Of a stretch of DNA of 15,766 nucleotides, positions 1 through 5,915 are shown in pieces. Where the stretch lies: the NCBI GenBank assembly GCA_036525795.1, contig DATCZS010000098.1:1-15766 (forward strand), given 5' to 3'. A program made the translations under genes and the position numbers. Position 1 is the stretch's first letter. Every line of letters begins with the position of its first letter. Under the pieces are notes generated by a model. The model saw only the letters and a list, made by a program, of their open reading frames with translations. It did not search any database and had not been told where the DNA came from. The stretch comes from DATCZS01 sp036525795. Lineage in GTDB: Bacteria > Actinomycetota > Acidimicrobiia > Spongiisociales > ZC4RG35.

Positions 1-59
1 CGGGTGACGGAATTGAGGTCGAGGAAGGTGCCGGAGTCGTGGCACAATGCTGTCGGCCC

Positions 60-133
60 CGGGCTGTGGCGCAGCTTGGTAGCGCACCTGCTTTGGGAGC
101 AGGGGGTCGTCGGTTCAAGTCCGACCAGCCCGA
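60..133 (+). tRNA. tRNA-Pro (anticodon TGG)
   Basis: A full cloverleaf can be folded by hand. The 7-bp acceptor stem pairs 60-66 with 126-132. The D arm starts at 69. The anticodon stem is 87-91/99-103 with loop TTTGGGA, giving anticodon TGG at 94-96. The T arm pairs 109-113 with 121-125 around loop TTCAAGT. The discriminator is A133. The next bases are CCG, so the CCA end is not fully encoded and must be added after transcription. The gene lies about 50 bp from a second tRNA on the same strand, and the two may share a transcript. Confidence 0.96.
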
Positions 134-181
134 CCGGTCACTACCTTCGCGCCGCAGACAAAAGGTAGGATCGACCGCCCT

Positions 182-255
182 GCGGGTGTAGCTCAATGGT
201 AGAGCCCCAGCCTTCCAAGCTGGTTATGAGGGTTCGATTCCCTTCACCCGCTCCA
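182..255 (+). tRNA. tRNA-Gly (anticodon TCC), CCA encoded
   Basis: The acceptor stem GCGGGTG (182-188) pairs with CACCCGC (245-251). The anticodon stem CCAGC/GCTGG encloses loop CTTCCAA, giving anticodon TCC at 214-216. The T loop is TTCGATT. The discriminator is T252 and a CCA follows at 253-255. Unlike the upstream tRNA-Pro, this gene therefore encodes its own CCA end. About 105 bp without an evident gene separate it from the convergent rdgB; I saw only short palindromes there, such as GTTCCGGAAC near 333-342. Confidence 0.96.
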
Positions 256-359
256 TAACCACCGACCGGCGCAACGACCTCCCGTGCTCCTACGAGCGAA
301 ACGCCATCCAGGCCGGCACACCCTTTGGCGACGTTCCGGAACCACCCCGACCGAGGCGC

Positions 360-947
360 TCAGCCTTGGCCGAGCACCCGGGCGATCGCCTGGATCGCCA
401 GCGCCCGGTGCGAGATGGCATGCTTCTCGGCCGATGTCATCTCCGCCAGCGTGCGGCCGTCGACCTCGAAGACGGGGTCGTAGCCGAACCCCCCGCTCCC
501 GCGCAGCGTCCGGGTGATGACCCCGGCGACGCTGCCCTCCGCCGTCCACTCCCGGCCGGTGGTCGGGTCCACCACGGCCACGGCCGTCAGGAATCGAGCC
601 GACCGGTCGTCGCGGCCGTCGAGGTCGGCGAGCAGGCGCGCCACGTTGTCTGCGTAGGTCGCGTTCGGCCCGGCAAACCGTGCGGTCCGCACCCCGGGGG
701 CGCCCCCGAGGGCGGCGACCTCGAGACCGGTGTCGTCCGCCAGAGCGGGCAGCCCGGTGGCGGCGGCCACCGTTCTCGCCTTCAGGAGCGCATTGCCCTC
801 CAGCGAATCCTCGGTTTCCTCGATGTCCGGCCACTCCAGGCCGCGGACGATCTCGCCGACCAACCCGAGCGCTTCGAGGACCTCTTCGACCTCCACGATC
901 TTGTCGGGGTTCTTGGAGGCGACGACCAGCCGATCGAAATGCGTCAC
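360..947 (-). CDS. rdgB: dITP/XTP pyrophosphatase (RdgB/HAM1 family)
   Basis: This 195-aa protein hydrolyses non-canonical purine nucleoside triphosphates (dITP, XTP) to monophosphates, keeping them out of nucleic acids. Recognisable family blocks occur in order. The N-terminal ASKNPDK matches the ATxNxGK nucleotide-binding start. SLEGNALLKA follows, then ADDTGLEV with its acidic metal and catalytic residues and GGAPGVRTARFAG. Near the C terminus come GGFGYDPVF and the terminal SHRALA block. Length is normal for the family (about 195-200 aa). Its ATG overlaps the stop codon of rph by 4 bp (ATGA), so translation is probably coupled. It is the last gene of the MBL–rph–rdgB operon, an order also known in Mycobacterium (Rv1339–Rv1341). 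Confidence 0.97.
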   Translation of the reverse strand: MTHFDRLVVASKNPDKIVEVEEVLEALGLVGEIVRGLEWPDIEETEDSLEGNALLKARTVAAATGLPALADDTGLEVAALGGAPGVRTARFAGPNATYADNVARLLADLDGRDDRSARFLTAVAVVDPTTGREWTAEGSVAGVITRTLRGSGGFGYDPVFEVDGRTLAEMTSAEKHAISHRALAIQAIARVLGQG

Positions 948-1657
948 GCGTCCGGGACCGTCGTCGCCCGAATCTGCATGTTGACCAGCTCGCGGATGCC
1001 ACTCGCCGCCAGGTCCAGCATCTGATCGAGCGCGGCGCGGTCGAATGGCTTCCCCTCGGCCGTGCCCTGCACCTCGACCAGCTGACCCTCACCCGACATG
1101 ACCACATTCATGTCCACGTCGGCAGCCACGTCCGACTCGTATTCGAGGTCCAGAAGCACCTCACCGTCGACGAGGCCGACCGAGATGGCGGCCACCTGGT
1201 CGCGCAGCGGGTTCCTGCCCAGGATTCCCTGACCGACCGCCCACTCGCAGGTCTCATGCAGCGCCACCCACGCTCCGGTGACGGCGGCGGTCCGGGTGCC
1301 CCCGTCGGCCTGGATGACGTCGCAGTCGACCCGGATCATCGTCTGGTCGAGGCCGTCGAGGCTGATCACCGACCGCAGCGCCCGTCCGATCAGACGGCTG
1401 ATCTCCTGCTGCCTTCCCTTGGTGTAGGAATCGCGCCGGATGCGTTCGTTGCTGGATCCGGGAAGCATGCCGTACTCGGCGGTGACCCAGCCGCGGCCGC
1501 TGTCGCGCATCCAGCGCGGCACCTCTGTCTCGATCGAGGCGGTGCACAGCACCCTCGTCCGGCCCATCTCGATCAGAACCGAGCCGGGGGTGGCGTCGGT
1601 GTAGCCGAGATGGAGTCTCACCTCTCTCAGTTCGTCTGCGGGTCTCTCTCTCACCAT
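944..1657 (-). CDS. rph: Ribonuclease PH
   Basis: This 237-aa phosphorolytic 3'-5' exoribonuclease trims the 3' ends of tRNA precursors using phosphate. It starts with RPADELREV, the usual RNase PH opening. It keeps GRQQEISRLIGRALR (about residues 81-95) and the phosphate-binding block QADGGTRTAA (about 116-125, T121/R122). The acidic metal and catalytic segment YESDVAADVDMNVVM lies at about 173-187. Length fits the family. The start lies 3 bp after the stop of the MBL-fold gene, and the stop overlaps the rdgB start, so this is the middle gene of a tight operon. Two tRNA genes needing 3' maturation lie nearby; that may be coincidence. Confidence 0.97.
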   Translation of the reverse strand: MVRERPADELREVRLHLGYTDATPGSVLIEMGRTRVLCTASIETEVPRWMRDSGRGWVTAEYGMLPGSSNERIRRDSYTKGRQQEISRLIGRALRSVISLDGLDQTMIRVDCDVIQADGGTRTAAVTGAWVALHETCEWAVGQGILGRNPLRDQVAAISVGLVDGEVLLDLEYESDVAADVDMNVVMSGEGQLVEVQGTAEGKPFDRAALDQMLDLAASGIRELVNMQIRATTVPDA

Positions 1658-1660
1658 CGG

Positions 1661-2407
1661 TCACACCTCGCTGGTCACGCCCGGGACGGCCGGCTCCACC
1701 GGCCGGTCGAAGGCGGTTTCGGCCTCCATGATCGCCGCGGTCACGTCGATGTGGGGAGGAATGTGGGTCAACATCAACCGCCGGGCCCCGGCCTGCCGCG
1801 CCAGCATCCCGGCCTGGCCGGCGGTGAGGTGGTGAAGGTACGGCGAGTTCGCCGCGTCGCCCAAATGCGAGGCCTCCGCCAGCATCAACGAGCACCCTGC
1901 GGCGAGTTCGTGCCATGTCCCCCCGGCACCGGTGTCCGCGGTGTAGAAGAGAGACCGGTGCTCGGAGTCCACTCTGGTGCCAACGGTGGGTACCGAGTGG
2001 TCCATGGCGGCGAAGGAGAGCCGCAGGTCGCCGACGGTGACGCTGTCGCCTCCACCGACCGGCGACGTCGCGAACACCCGTCCGAACGCGCTCTCCCCCG
2101 GCTTGTCGACGAATGCCCCAAACCGTTCGAGCGCGGCGGCCGGGGCCCACAGGGGCACACCCTGGCGCCGGTGCGGTCCGTGCGCCCACAGATGGAACAG
2201 ACCGAACAGGTCCGCACAGTGGTCGACGTGCTGATGGGAGATGACCACCCCGTCGATCGTGTCGGGGTCCAGGTACTCGATCAGCGGCAGGAGCGAGCCG
2301 GGTCCGAGATCCAGCACGACCGTCGTCTTCTCGTGCCGGAGGACGAATCCAGACGCCGGTCGCCCCGGAGACGGGTAGGTGCTTGAGCCGAGCACATGGA
2401 GTCGCAC
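1661..2407 (-). CDS. MBL-fold metallo-hydrolase (Rv1339-like, RNase Z/cyclic-nucleotide phosphodiesterase superfamily)
   Basis: This 248-aa metallo-beta-lactamase-fold protein has the metal-binding signature H58-Q-H60-V-D62-H63 after a hydrophobic strand. Later metal-ligand candidates are an Asp in the FYTADTGAGG segment and a His in a C-terminal LTHIPPH motif. The chosen start is a GTG. A TACACT box lies 9 nt upstream of it, and no clear Shine-Dalgarno is visible. It heads the operon with rph and rdgB. The same position in Mycobacterium is held by Rv1339, reported as an atypical class II cAMP phosphodiesterase. By position and fold a cyclic-nucleotide phosphodiesterase role is the best guess. 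RNase Z-like activity is the alternative, since the partners process RNA and nucleotides. The fold is sure; the substrate is inferred. Confidence 0.88.
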   Translation of the reverse strand: MRLHVLGSSTYPSPGRPASGFVLRHEKTTVVLDLGPGSLLPLIEYLDPDTIDGVVISHQHVDHCADLFGLFHLWAHGPHRRQGVPLWAPAAALERFGAFVDKPGESAFGRVFATSPVGGGDSVTVGDLRLSFAAMDHSVPTVGTRVDSEHRSLFYTADTGAGGTWHELAAGCSLMLAEASHLGDAANSPYLHHLTAGQAGMLARQAGARRLMLTHIPPHIDVTAAIMEAETAFDRPVEPAVPGVTSEV

Positions 2408-2416
2408 AGGCAGCGG

Positions 2417-2422
2417 AGTGTA
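2417..2422 (-). promoter_or_regulatory. Candidate -10 box (TACACT) of the MBL–rph–rdgB operon
   Basis: On the minus strand TACACT is followed by 9 nt and the GTG start of the MBL-fold gene. It lies just before the pdxH stop codon at 2430. No -35 is obvious. This would give the operon a promoter separate from pdxH and a leader of only about 2-3 nt. Confidence 0.35.
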
Positions 2423-2429
2423 CGGGCGG

Positions 2430-3086
2430 TCAGGGCGCCAGGCGCTCGCGCACCCATCCGTCCCGGTAGGCGTACCTGATCCGATCGTGGAGCCGGTTGG
2501 GGCGCCCCTGCCAGAATTCGAAGCTGCTCGGCGTCACCGCATACCCACCCCAGTCCTCGGGCCGGGGCACGTCTCCGTCCGGGTACCGGTCCTCGATGGC
2601 CCTCGCCCGATCCTCGAGCCACTCCCGATCGGGGATCACCTGGCTCTGGGGCGACGCGGCTCCCCCCACACGCGCCCCCGGGGGGCGGAGCGAGAAGTAT
2701 CGGTCGGACTCGTCTGCCGGGATGCGGGCGGCCACCCCGTCTATCCGGATCTGGCGGTGCAGCGGGACCCAGGCCACGAGGAGGCCGACCCTCGGGTTGG
2801 CGGCCAGTTCGACGCCCTTCCGCGAGCCGTAGTTGGTGAAGAAGACGAAACGGCGATCACGCACTTCCTTCAGGAGCACCATCCTGGCGGTCGGCTGGCC
2901 ATCGGCCGACACCGTCGCCAGCGCCATGGCGTTCGGCTCGCTGATCCCGGCGGCGACGGCACCGTCGAACCACTCGTCGAACACGACGAAGGGGTCCGGA
3001 TCGAGGTCGTGCTCGTCGATGCCCAGCTGCTCGTACTCGATGCGCAGGCGCTGCATGTCGGGCCGTGTGGTGTCCCGTGGCTCCAT
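2430..3086 (-). CDS. pdxH: Pyridoxamine/pyridoxine 5'-phosphate oxidase
   Basis: This 218-aa FMN-dependent oxidase converts PNP or PMP to pyridoxal 5'-phosphate. Family hallmarks are readable. NAMALATVSADGQPTARMVLLK (about 52-73) contains the FMN-phosphate RMVLLK element. FFTNYGSRKG lies at about 82-91. SPQSQVI (about 145-151) precedes the C-terminal SFEFWQGRPNRLHDR block (about 188-202), which binds PLP. The protein ends in the typical ERLAP. The frame is open well upstream, but the ATG at 3086 gives the normal family length. It also sits 6 nt after a TATCGT box, suggesting a leaderless transcript; no Shine-Dalgarno is visible. It diverges from the DUF983 gene, 51 bp away. Confidence 0.96.
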   Translation of the reverse strand: MEPRDTTRPDMQRLRIEYEQLGIDEHDLDPDPFVVFDEWFDGAVAAGISEPNAMALATVSADGQPTARMVLLKEVRDRRFVFFTNYGSRKGVELAANPRVGLLVAWVPLHRQIRIDGVAARIPADESDRYFSLRPPGARVGGAASPQSQVIPDREWLEDRARAIEDRYPDGDVPRPEDWGGYAVTPSSFEFWQGRPNRLHDRIRYAYRDGWVRERLAP

Positions 3087-3092
3087 GAGGAA

Positions 3093-3098
3093 ACGATA
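3093..3098 (-). promoter_or_regulatory. Candidate -10 box (TATCGT) for leaderless pdxH
   Basis: TATCGT on the minus strand ends 6 nt before the pdxH ATG, which places the expected transcription start on or next to the A of the ATG. No Shine-Dalgarno sequence is present. The same geometry recurs at several other genes in this window. Confidence 0.5.
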
Positions 3099-3124
3099 GG
3101 CCGGTCCCCACCGGCACCCACGCC

Positions 3125-3130
3125 TACCCT
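3125..3130 (+). promoter_or_regulatory. Candidate -10 box (TACCCT) for leaderless DUF983 gene
   Basis: TACCCT ends 7 nt before the ATG at 3138, the spacing expected for a leaderless mRNA. It faces the pdxH box across about 30 bp, so both divergent genes appear to be driven from a 51-bp gap. Confidence 0.45.
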
Positions 3131-3137
3131 CCGGCGC

Positions 3138-3560
3138 ATGCCCCGCGATCCGGATGCAGGCCTGGCGACGATGCTCGGTCGCGCCATCCGGCGCCGGTGC
3201 TCCCGATGCGGGTGCCCGGGGATCTTCCGCACGTTCGGCGAGCTCGAGGAGCGGTGTCCCGCCTGCGGGTTCCGGTTCGAACGCGAGTCGGGCTACTGGG
3301 TCGGAGCGATGATCGTCAACACGGCCGTCACCTTCGCGTTGTTCCTCGCCACCTTCGTGGGCGGGGTGGTCGCCACCTGGCCCGACGTGGCCTGGACCCC
3401 CGTCTTCATCGCCACGATCGTGGTGTGCGGCTCGGTTCCCGTGTTCTTCTACCCGCGTTCCAAGACGATATGGCAGGCGATCGAGCTCAGCTATCACCCG
3501 CTGGAACCTCACGAAGTGGCCGAGGCCGCCGCGGCCCTCGGGCGGACGGCCAAAGACTGA
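3138..3560 (+). CDS. DUF983 family membrane protein with N-terminal zinc ribbon
   Basis: This 140-aa protein has two parts. The N terminus carries two Cys pairs, C21-x2-C24 and C40-x2-C43, a likely zinc ribbon. Two hydrophobic segments follow at roughly 55-82 and 86-108, consistent with two membrane helices. The C-terminal tail, with a LSYHPLEPHE motif, is probably cytoplasmic. Short size, cysteine pairs and the two-helix hairpin match DUF983, a family of unknown function found in many aerobic bacteria. The open frame extends far upstream across pdxH, but the ATG at 3138 is supported by the zinc-ribbon start and the TACCCT box. It converges on the acyl-CoA dehydrogenase gene with a 3-bp gap. 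Confidence 0.85.
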   Translation: MPRDPDAGLATMLGRAIRRRCSRCGCPGIFRTFGELEERCPACGFRFERESGYWVGAMIVNTAVTFALFLATFVGGVVATWPDVAWTPVFIATIVVCGSVPVFFYPRSKTIWQAIELSYHPLEPHEVAEAAAALGRTAKD

Positions 3561-3563
3561 GAA

Positions 3564-4706
3564 TCACATTCGCTTGGCGATCTCGTCGAGCATCACCTCG
3601 GTGGCCCCTCCGCCGATCGAGTGGATGCGAGCGTCGCGATACATGCGCTCGATCGGCGATTCGGTGAGGTATCCCATCCCGCCGTGAAACTGCACGCAGT
3701 CGTACAGGACGGCGTTGACGAGTTCACCCGCCAATGCCTTGCACATCGAGACCTGCTTGACCACGTCCTCACCCCGGTCGGCCCGCCAGGCGGCGTCGTA
3801 GACGAGCAAGCGGGCGGCCTCCACCTCGGCTGCGTGCATGGCCAGACGCTGGCGGATCGCCTGCTTGGACCACAGCGATGACCCGAATGCCTTCCTGTTT
3901 CGAACCCATTCCACGGTCAGTTCGATGGCCTTGGCCGCCTCGCCCACCGCCATTGCCATGATCACCAGGCGCTCGTTCTGGAAGTTGTGCATGATCGAGT
4001 AGAAGCCCCGATCGAGCTCACCGACGATGTGGGAGTCAGGCACCCAGCAGTCGTCGAGCACCAGCTCCGCGGTGTTGGACGACTTCCATCCCATCTTGGA
4101 GAGAGCCCGGCTCGCCTCGAAGCCCGGCGTGCCTTTCTCGACGGCGAAGATGCTGATGCCCCGCGACGCCTTCACCTCGAGGTCGGTGCGGGCGGCGATG
4201 AACACCATGTCGGCGATGCCGCCGTTGGTGATGTAGAGCTTGGTTCCGTTCAGCCTGTGGCCATCGCCGTCGCGGCGCGCCGTGGTGCGGATCGCCGCCA
4301 CGTCCGAACCGGCGTCCGGCTCGGTGACGCCGATCGCCGTCAGGGTCTCGCCGGTGAGCATCGACGGAAGCCACGCCCGCTTCTGCTCGTCCGAGCCGAA
4401 GTTGACGACGTAGGGCATGGCCAGGTCGGTGTGCACCAGCGATGTGATGCTGAACCCTCCGAACGTGGAGCGTCCGAACTCCTCGGCCATCACCACGGAT
4501 GCGAGGTGTCCCATCCCGACTCCCCCGTATTCCTCCGGGACGCGCAACCCGAAGAATCCGATGGCACCCATGTCGAGGAGCACCTGGCGCGGCACCTCGC
4601 CGGCCGCCTCCCAGGCCTCGCCCCGGGAAAGGACCTGATCCTCGACGAACCGGCGGATTTCGACGCGGATGGCGGCGAGGTCGTCTGACTCGTAGATCGT
4701 CGTCAC
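3564..4706 (-). CDS. Acyl-CoA dehydrogenase (isovaleryl/long-chain type active site)
   Basis: This 380-aa FAD flavoprotein introduces an alpha-beta double bond into acyl-CoA thioesters and passes electrons to ETF. The N-terminal helical domain, the middle beta domain (AIGVTEPDAGSDVAAIRTTA about 124-143; YITNGG about 158-163) and the C-terminal helical domain (QFHGGMGYLTE about 339-349) are complete. The usual catalytic Glu of the YEG motif is replaced: residues 364-367 read IGGG. The glutamate of QNERLV, E245, aligns with the base of isovaleryl-CoA and long-chain acyl-CoA dehydrogenases. That suggests branched or long substrates; the exact substrate is not determinable here. The start is GTG at 4706, preceded by a good Shine-Dalgarno (GGGAGAGGAG) about 8 nt upstream. 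It diverges from the unknown gene at 4739. Confidence 0.93.
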   Translation of the reverse strand: MTTIYESDDLAAIRVEIRRFVEDQVLSRGEAWEAAGEVPRQVLLDMGAIGFFGLRVPEEYGGVGMGHLASVVMAEEFGRSTFGGFSITSLVHTDLAMPYVVNFGSDEQKRAWLPSMLTGETLTAIGVTEPDAGSDVAAIRTTARRDGDGHRLNGTKLYITNGGIADMVFIAARTDLEVKASRGISIFAVEKGTPGFEASRALSKMGWKSSNTAELVLDDCWVPDSHIVGELDRGFYSIMHNFQNERLVIMAMAVGEAAKAIELTVEWVRNRKAFGSSLWSKQAIRQRLAMHAAEVEAARLLVYDAAWRADRGEDVVKQVSMCKALAGELVNAVLYDCVQFHGGMGYLTESPIERMYRDARIHSIGGGATEVMLDEIAKRM

Positions 4707-4725
4707 TGGAATGCTCCTCTCCCGG

Positions 4726-4731
4726 TACGGT
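4726..4731 (+). promoter_or_regulatory. Candidate -10 box (TACGGT) for the leaderless 191-aa gene
   Basis: TACGGT is followed by 7 nt and the ATG at 4739. No Shine-Dalgarno is present on this strand. The box overlaps the Shine-Dalgarno region of the divergent acyl-CoA dehydrogenase gene. Confidence 0.5.
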
Positions 4732-4738
4732 ACCCCCG

Positions 4739-5314
4739 ATGAAGGCGATGACCACGTTGATCGCCGTGGTGGGGGCCAGGGCCGAGCCGGTGGTCCGCTC
4801 CGTCGCCACTCGGTCGTCGAATGTCACATTCGAGGCGCTCGACGACCTCCCCGATGATCCGGTCGAGTGCTCGGCGCAGCTGCAGGCAGCCTGGACGAGG
4901 GCAGCCCGACACAGTTCGGTGTTCACCGCCGTGGCGGCAGATCCCCTTCTCGCAGTGGTGAGGGAGTGGGCCAAGCGCCTGCGCGGAGACGACCACGAGC
5001 TCGAGACCGCCATCGGGCTGACCCATCCGTTGCCTTCGCCGGATTTCTGGATCGTCGAAGACGGACTGCCCGATCCGGAGATCCATTGGTACGCCGACTA
5101 CCTGGTCACCCACGCCCACCGCCGGGTGATCCTGAGCCGCATCGATCCGCCCACGCTCGAAGACCGGATCGGGTCTCTGCCTGCCGGTCGCCAGCCGCCG
5201 CCGCTGCAGGACATCGCCGCCGGGGCCCGCGGCTACGTCCCCGTACCGAGCATCGAAGTCGCCGACACGGGCAACCACATCCTGCTCGCCGGCAGCCGCA
5301 ACGTCAGCCGATGA
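4739..5314 (+). CDS. Hypothetical protein, 191 aa
   Basis: I do not recognise this protein. It is 191 aa, starts MKAMTTLIAVVG and looks soluble, with no signal peptide or membrane helix beyond a short hydrophobic N-terminal strand. The middle is charged and helical-looking (about 45-85). An aromatic segment, PDFWIVEDGLPDPEIHWYADY, runs at about 101-121, and a Pro-rich turn RQPPP lies near 151-155. The GC-rich codon use matches its neighbours, so I take it as real despite the lack of family. The ATG at 4739 is chosen because a TACGGT box lies 7 nt upstream; an in-frame ATG three codons later is the alternative. It diverges from the acyl-CoA dehydrogenase (32 bp) and converges with, and overlaps by 11 bp, the nicotinamidase gene. 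Confidence 0.7.
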   Translation: MKAMTTLIAVVGARAEPVVRSVATRSSNVTFEALDDLPDDPVECSAQLQAAWTRAARHSSVFTAVAADPLLAVVREWAKRLRGDDHELETAIGLTHPLPSPDFWIVEDGLPDPEIHWYADYLVTHAHRRVILSRIDPPTLEDRIGSLPAGRQPPPLQDIAAGARGYVPVPSIEVADTGNHILLAGSRNVSR

Positions 5315-5890
5315 CCACCCCGGCATCCCCGAGCTCCTCCGTTGCCCGGTCGCCATCGCCGGCTTCGAGATCGACCGCAGCGGCGGCACCGACCAGCACC
5401 ACGGTCGAGAAGCCGTTGCGCACACCGTTGCGGGCGGTTTCTTTGACGCAGTAGTCGAGCGCCAGTCCCACCACCACGATCCGCTCCACACCCTCCTCGG
5501 CCAACCACGCGGCCAGCATCGTGGGGACGGTCTCCCCGGACTCCGGATCACGCATCGTGAAACCCGAGTACCCGTCCTCACCGTTGGCTCCCTTGAGTAC
5601 GGTCGGACCGGCCACGACCATGCGAGGGTGGAACTCGGCCCCCCAGGTCCCTGCCACACAGTGGACGGCCAGACGCCTGCGTCCTTGGCGAAGTGGGGCG
5701 TGGTCGCAGGGTGCCAGCCCTTGGTGTACATCACGGGGCTCCCGGCCGCCACCGCCGCGATCACCTCGCGGTTCACGGCGGCCACCCCGCCTTCTCCCCC
5801 TGTCACGTACAGACCACCCCGTGGGTCGACGAAGTCGTTCCGGACGTCCGTCACCACGAGCGCCGTCCCCGGTCCGTATCGTCGCATCAT
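5304..5890 (-). pseudogene. pncA: Nicotinamidase (isochorismatase-like hydrolase), frameshifted
   Basis: Two frames together make one nicotinamidase of about 195 aa, which would convert nicotinamide to nicotinic acid. Frame one (5890 to about 5667) carries VVTDVRNDF with the catalytic Asp, then TKGWHP and TPHF. Frame two (about 5666 to 5304) carries VHCVAGTWGAEFHP, the catalytic-Lys block TVLKG and the nucleophile block LALDYCVKETA. Joining them needs one extra base between TGGCC (5667-5671) and GTCCAC (5661-5666), giving the family WPVHC. So Asp, Lys and Cys of the triad are present but in different frames. The metal-binding Asp expected in the family's DWHP motif is Gly here. GAAAGG lies just upstream of the ATG pair (5890/5887). 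It is head to head with pncB, 25 bp apart. It is either a true broken gene or a one-base sequence error. Confidence 0.85.
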
Positions 5891-5902
5891 TGCCTTTCGG
5901 GA

Positions 5903-5908
5903 TAACGT
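5903..5908 (+). promoter_or_regulatory. Candidate -10 box (TAACGT) for leaderless pncB
   Basis: TAACGT is followed by 7 nt and the GTG start of pncB at 5916. No Shine-Dalgarno is seen. The box lies in the 25-bp gap between the divergent nicotinamidase and pncB starts. Confidence 0.5.
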
Positions 5909-5915
5909 GTCTGTC

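Noticed and set aside
13..48. TTGAGG and CACAAT before the tRNA-Pro gene as a promoter
   Set aside because: The spacing between them is about 24 bp, too long for a sigma-70-type promoter. The CACAAT alone could be a -10 but is unsupported. The first 59 bases hold no other recognisable feature.
680..2386. A 568-codon open frame on the plus strand across rdgB, rph and the MBL gene
   Set aside because: It is antisense to three well-recognised genes, with low-complexity Arg/Pro/His composition and no family match.
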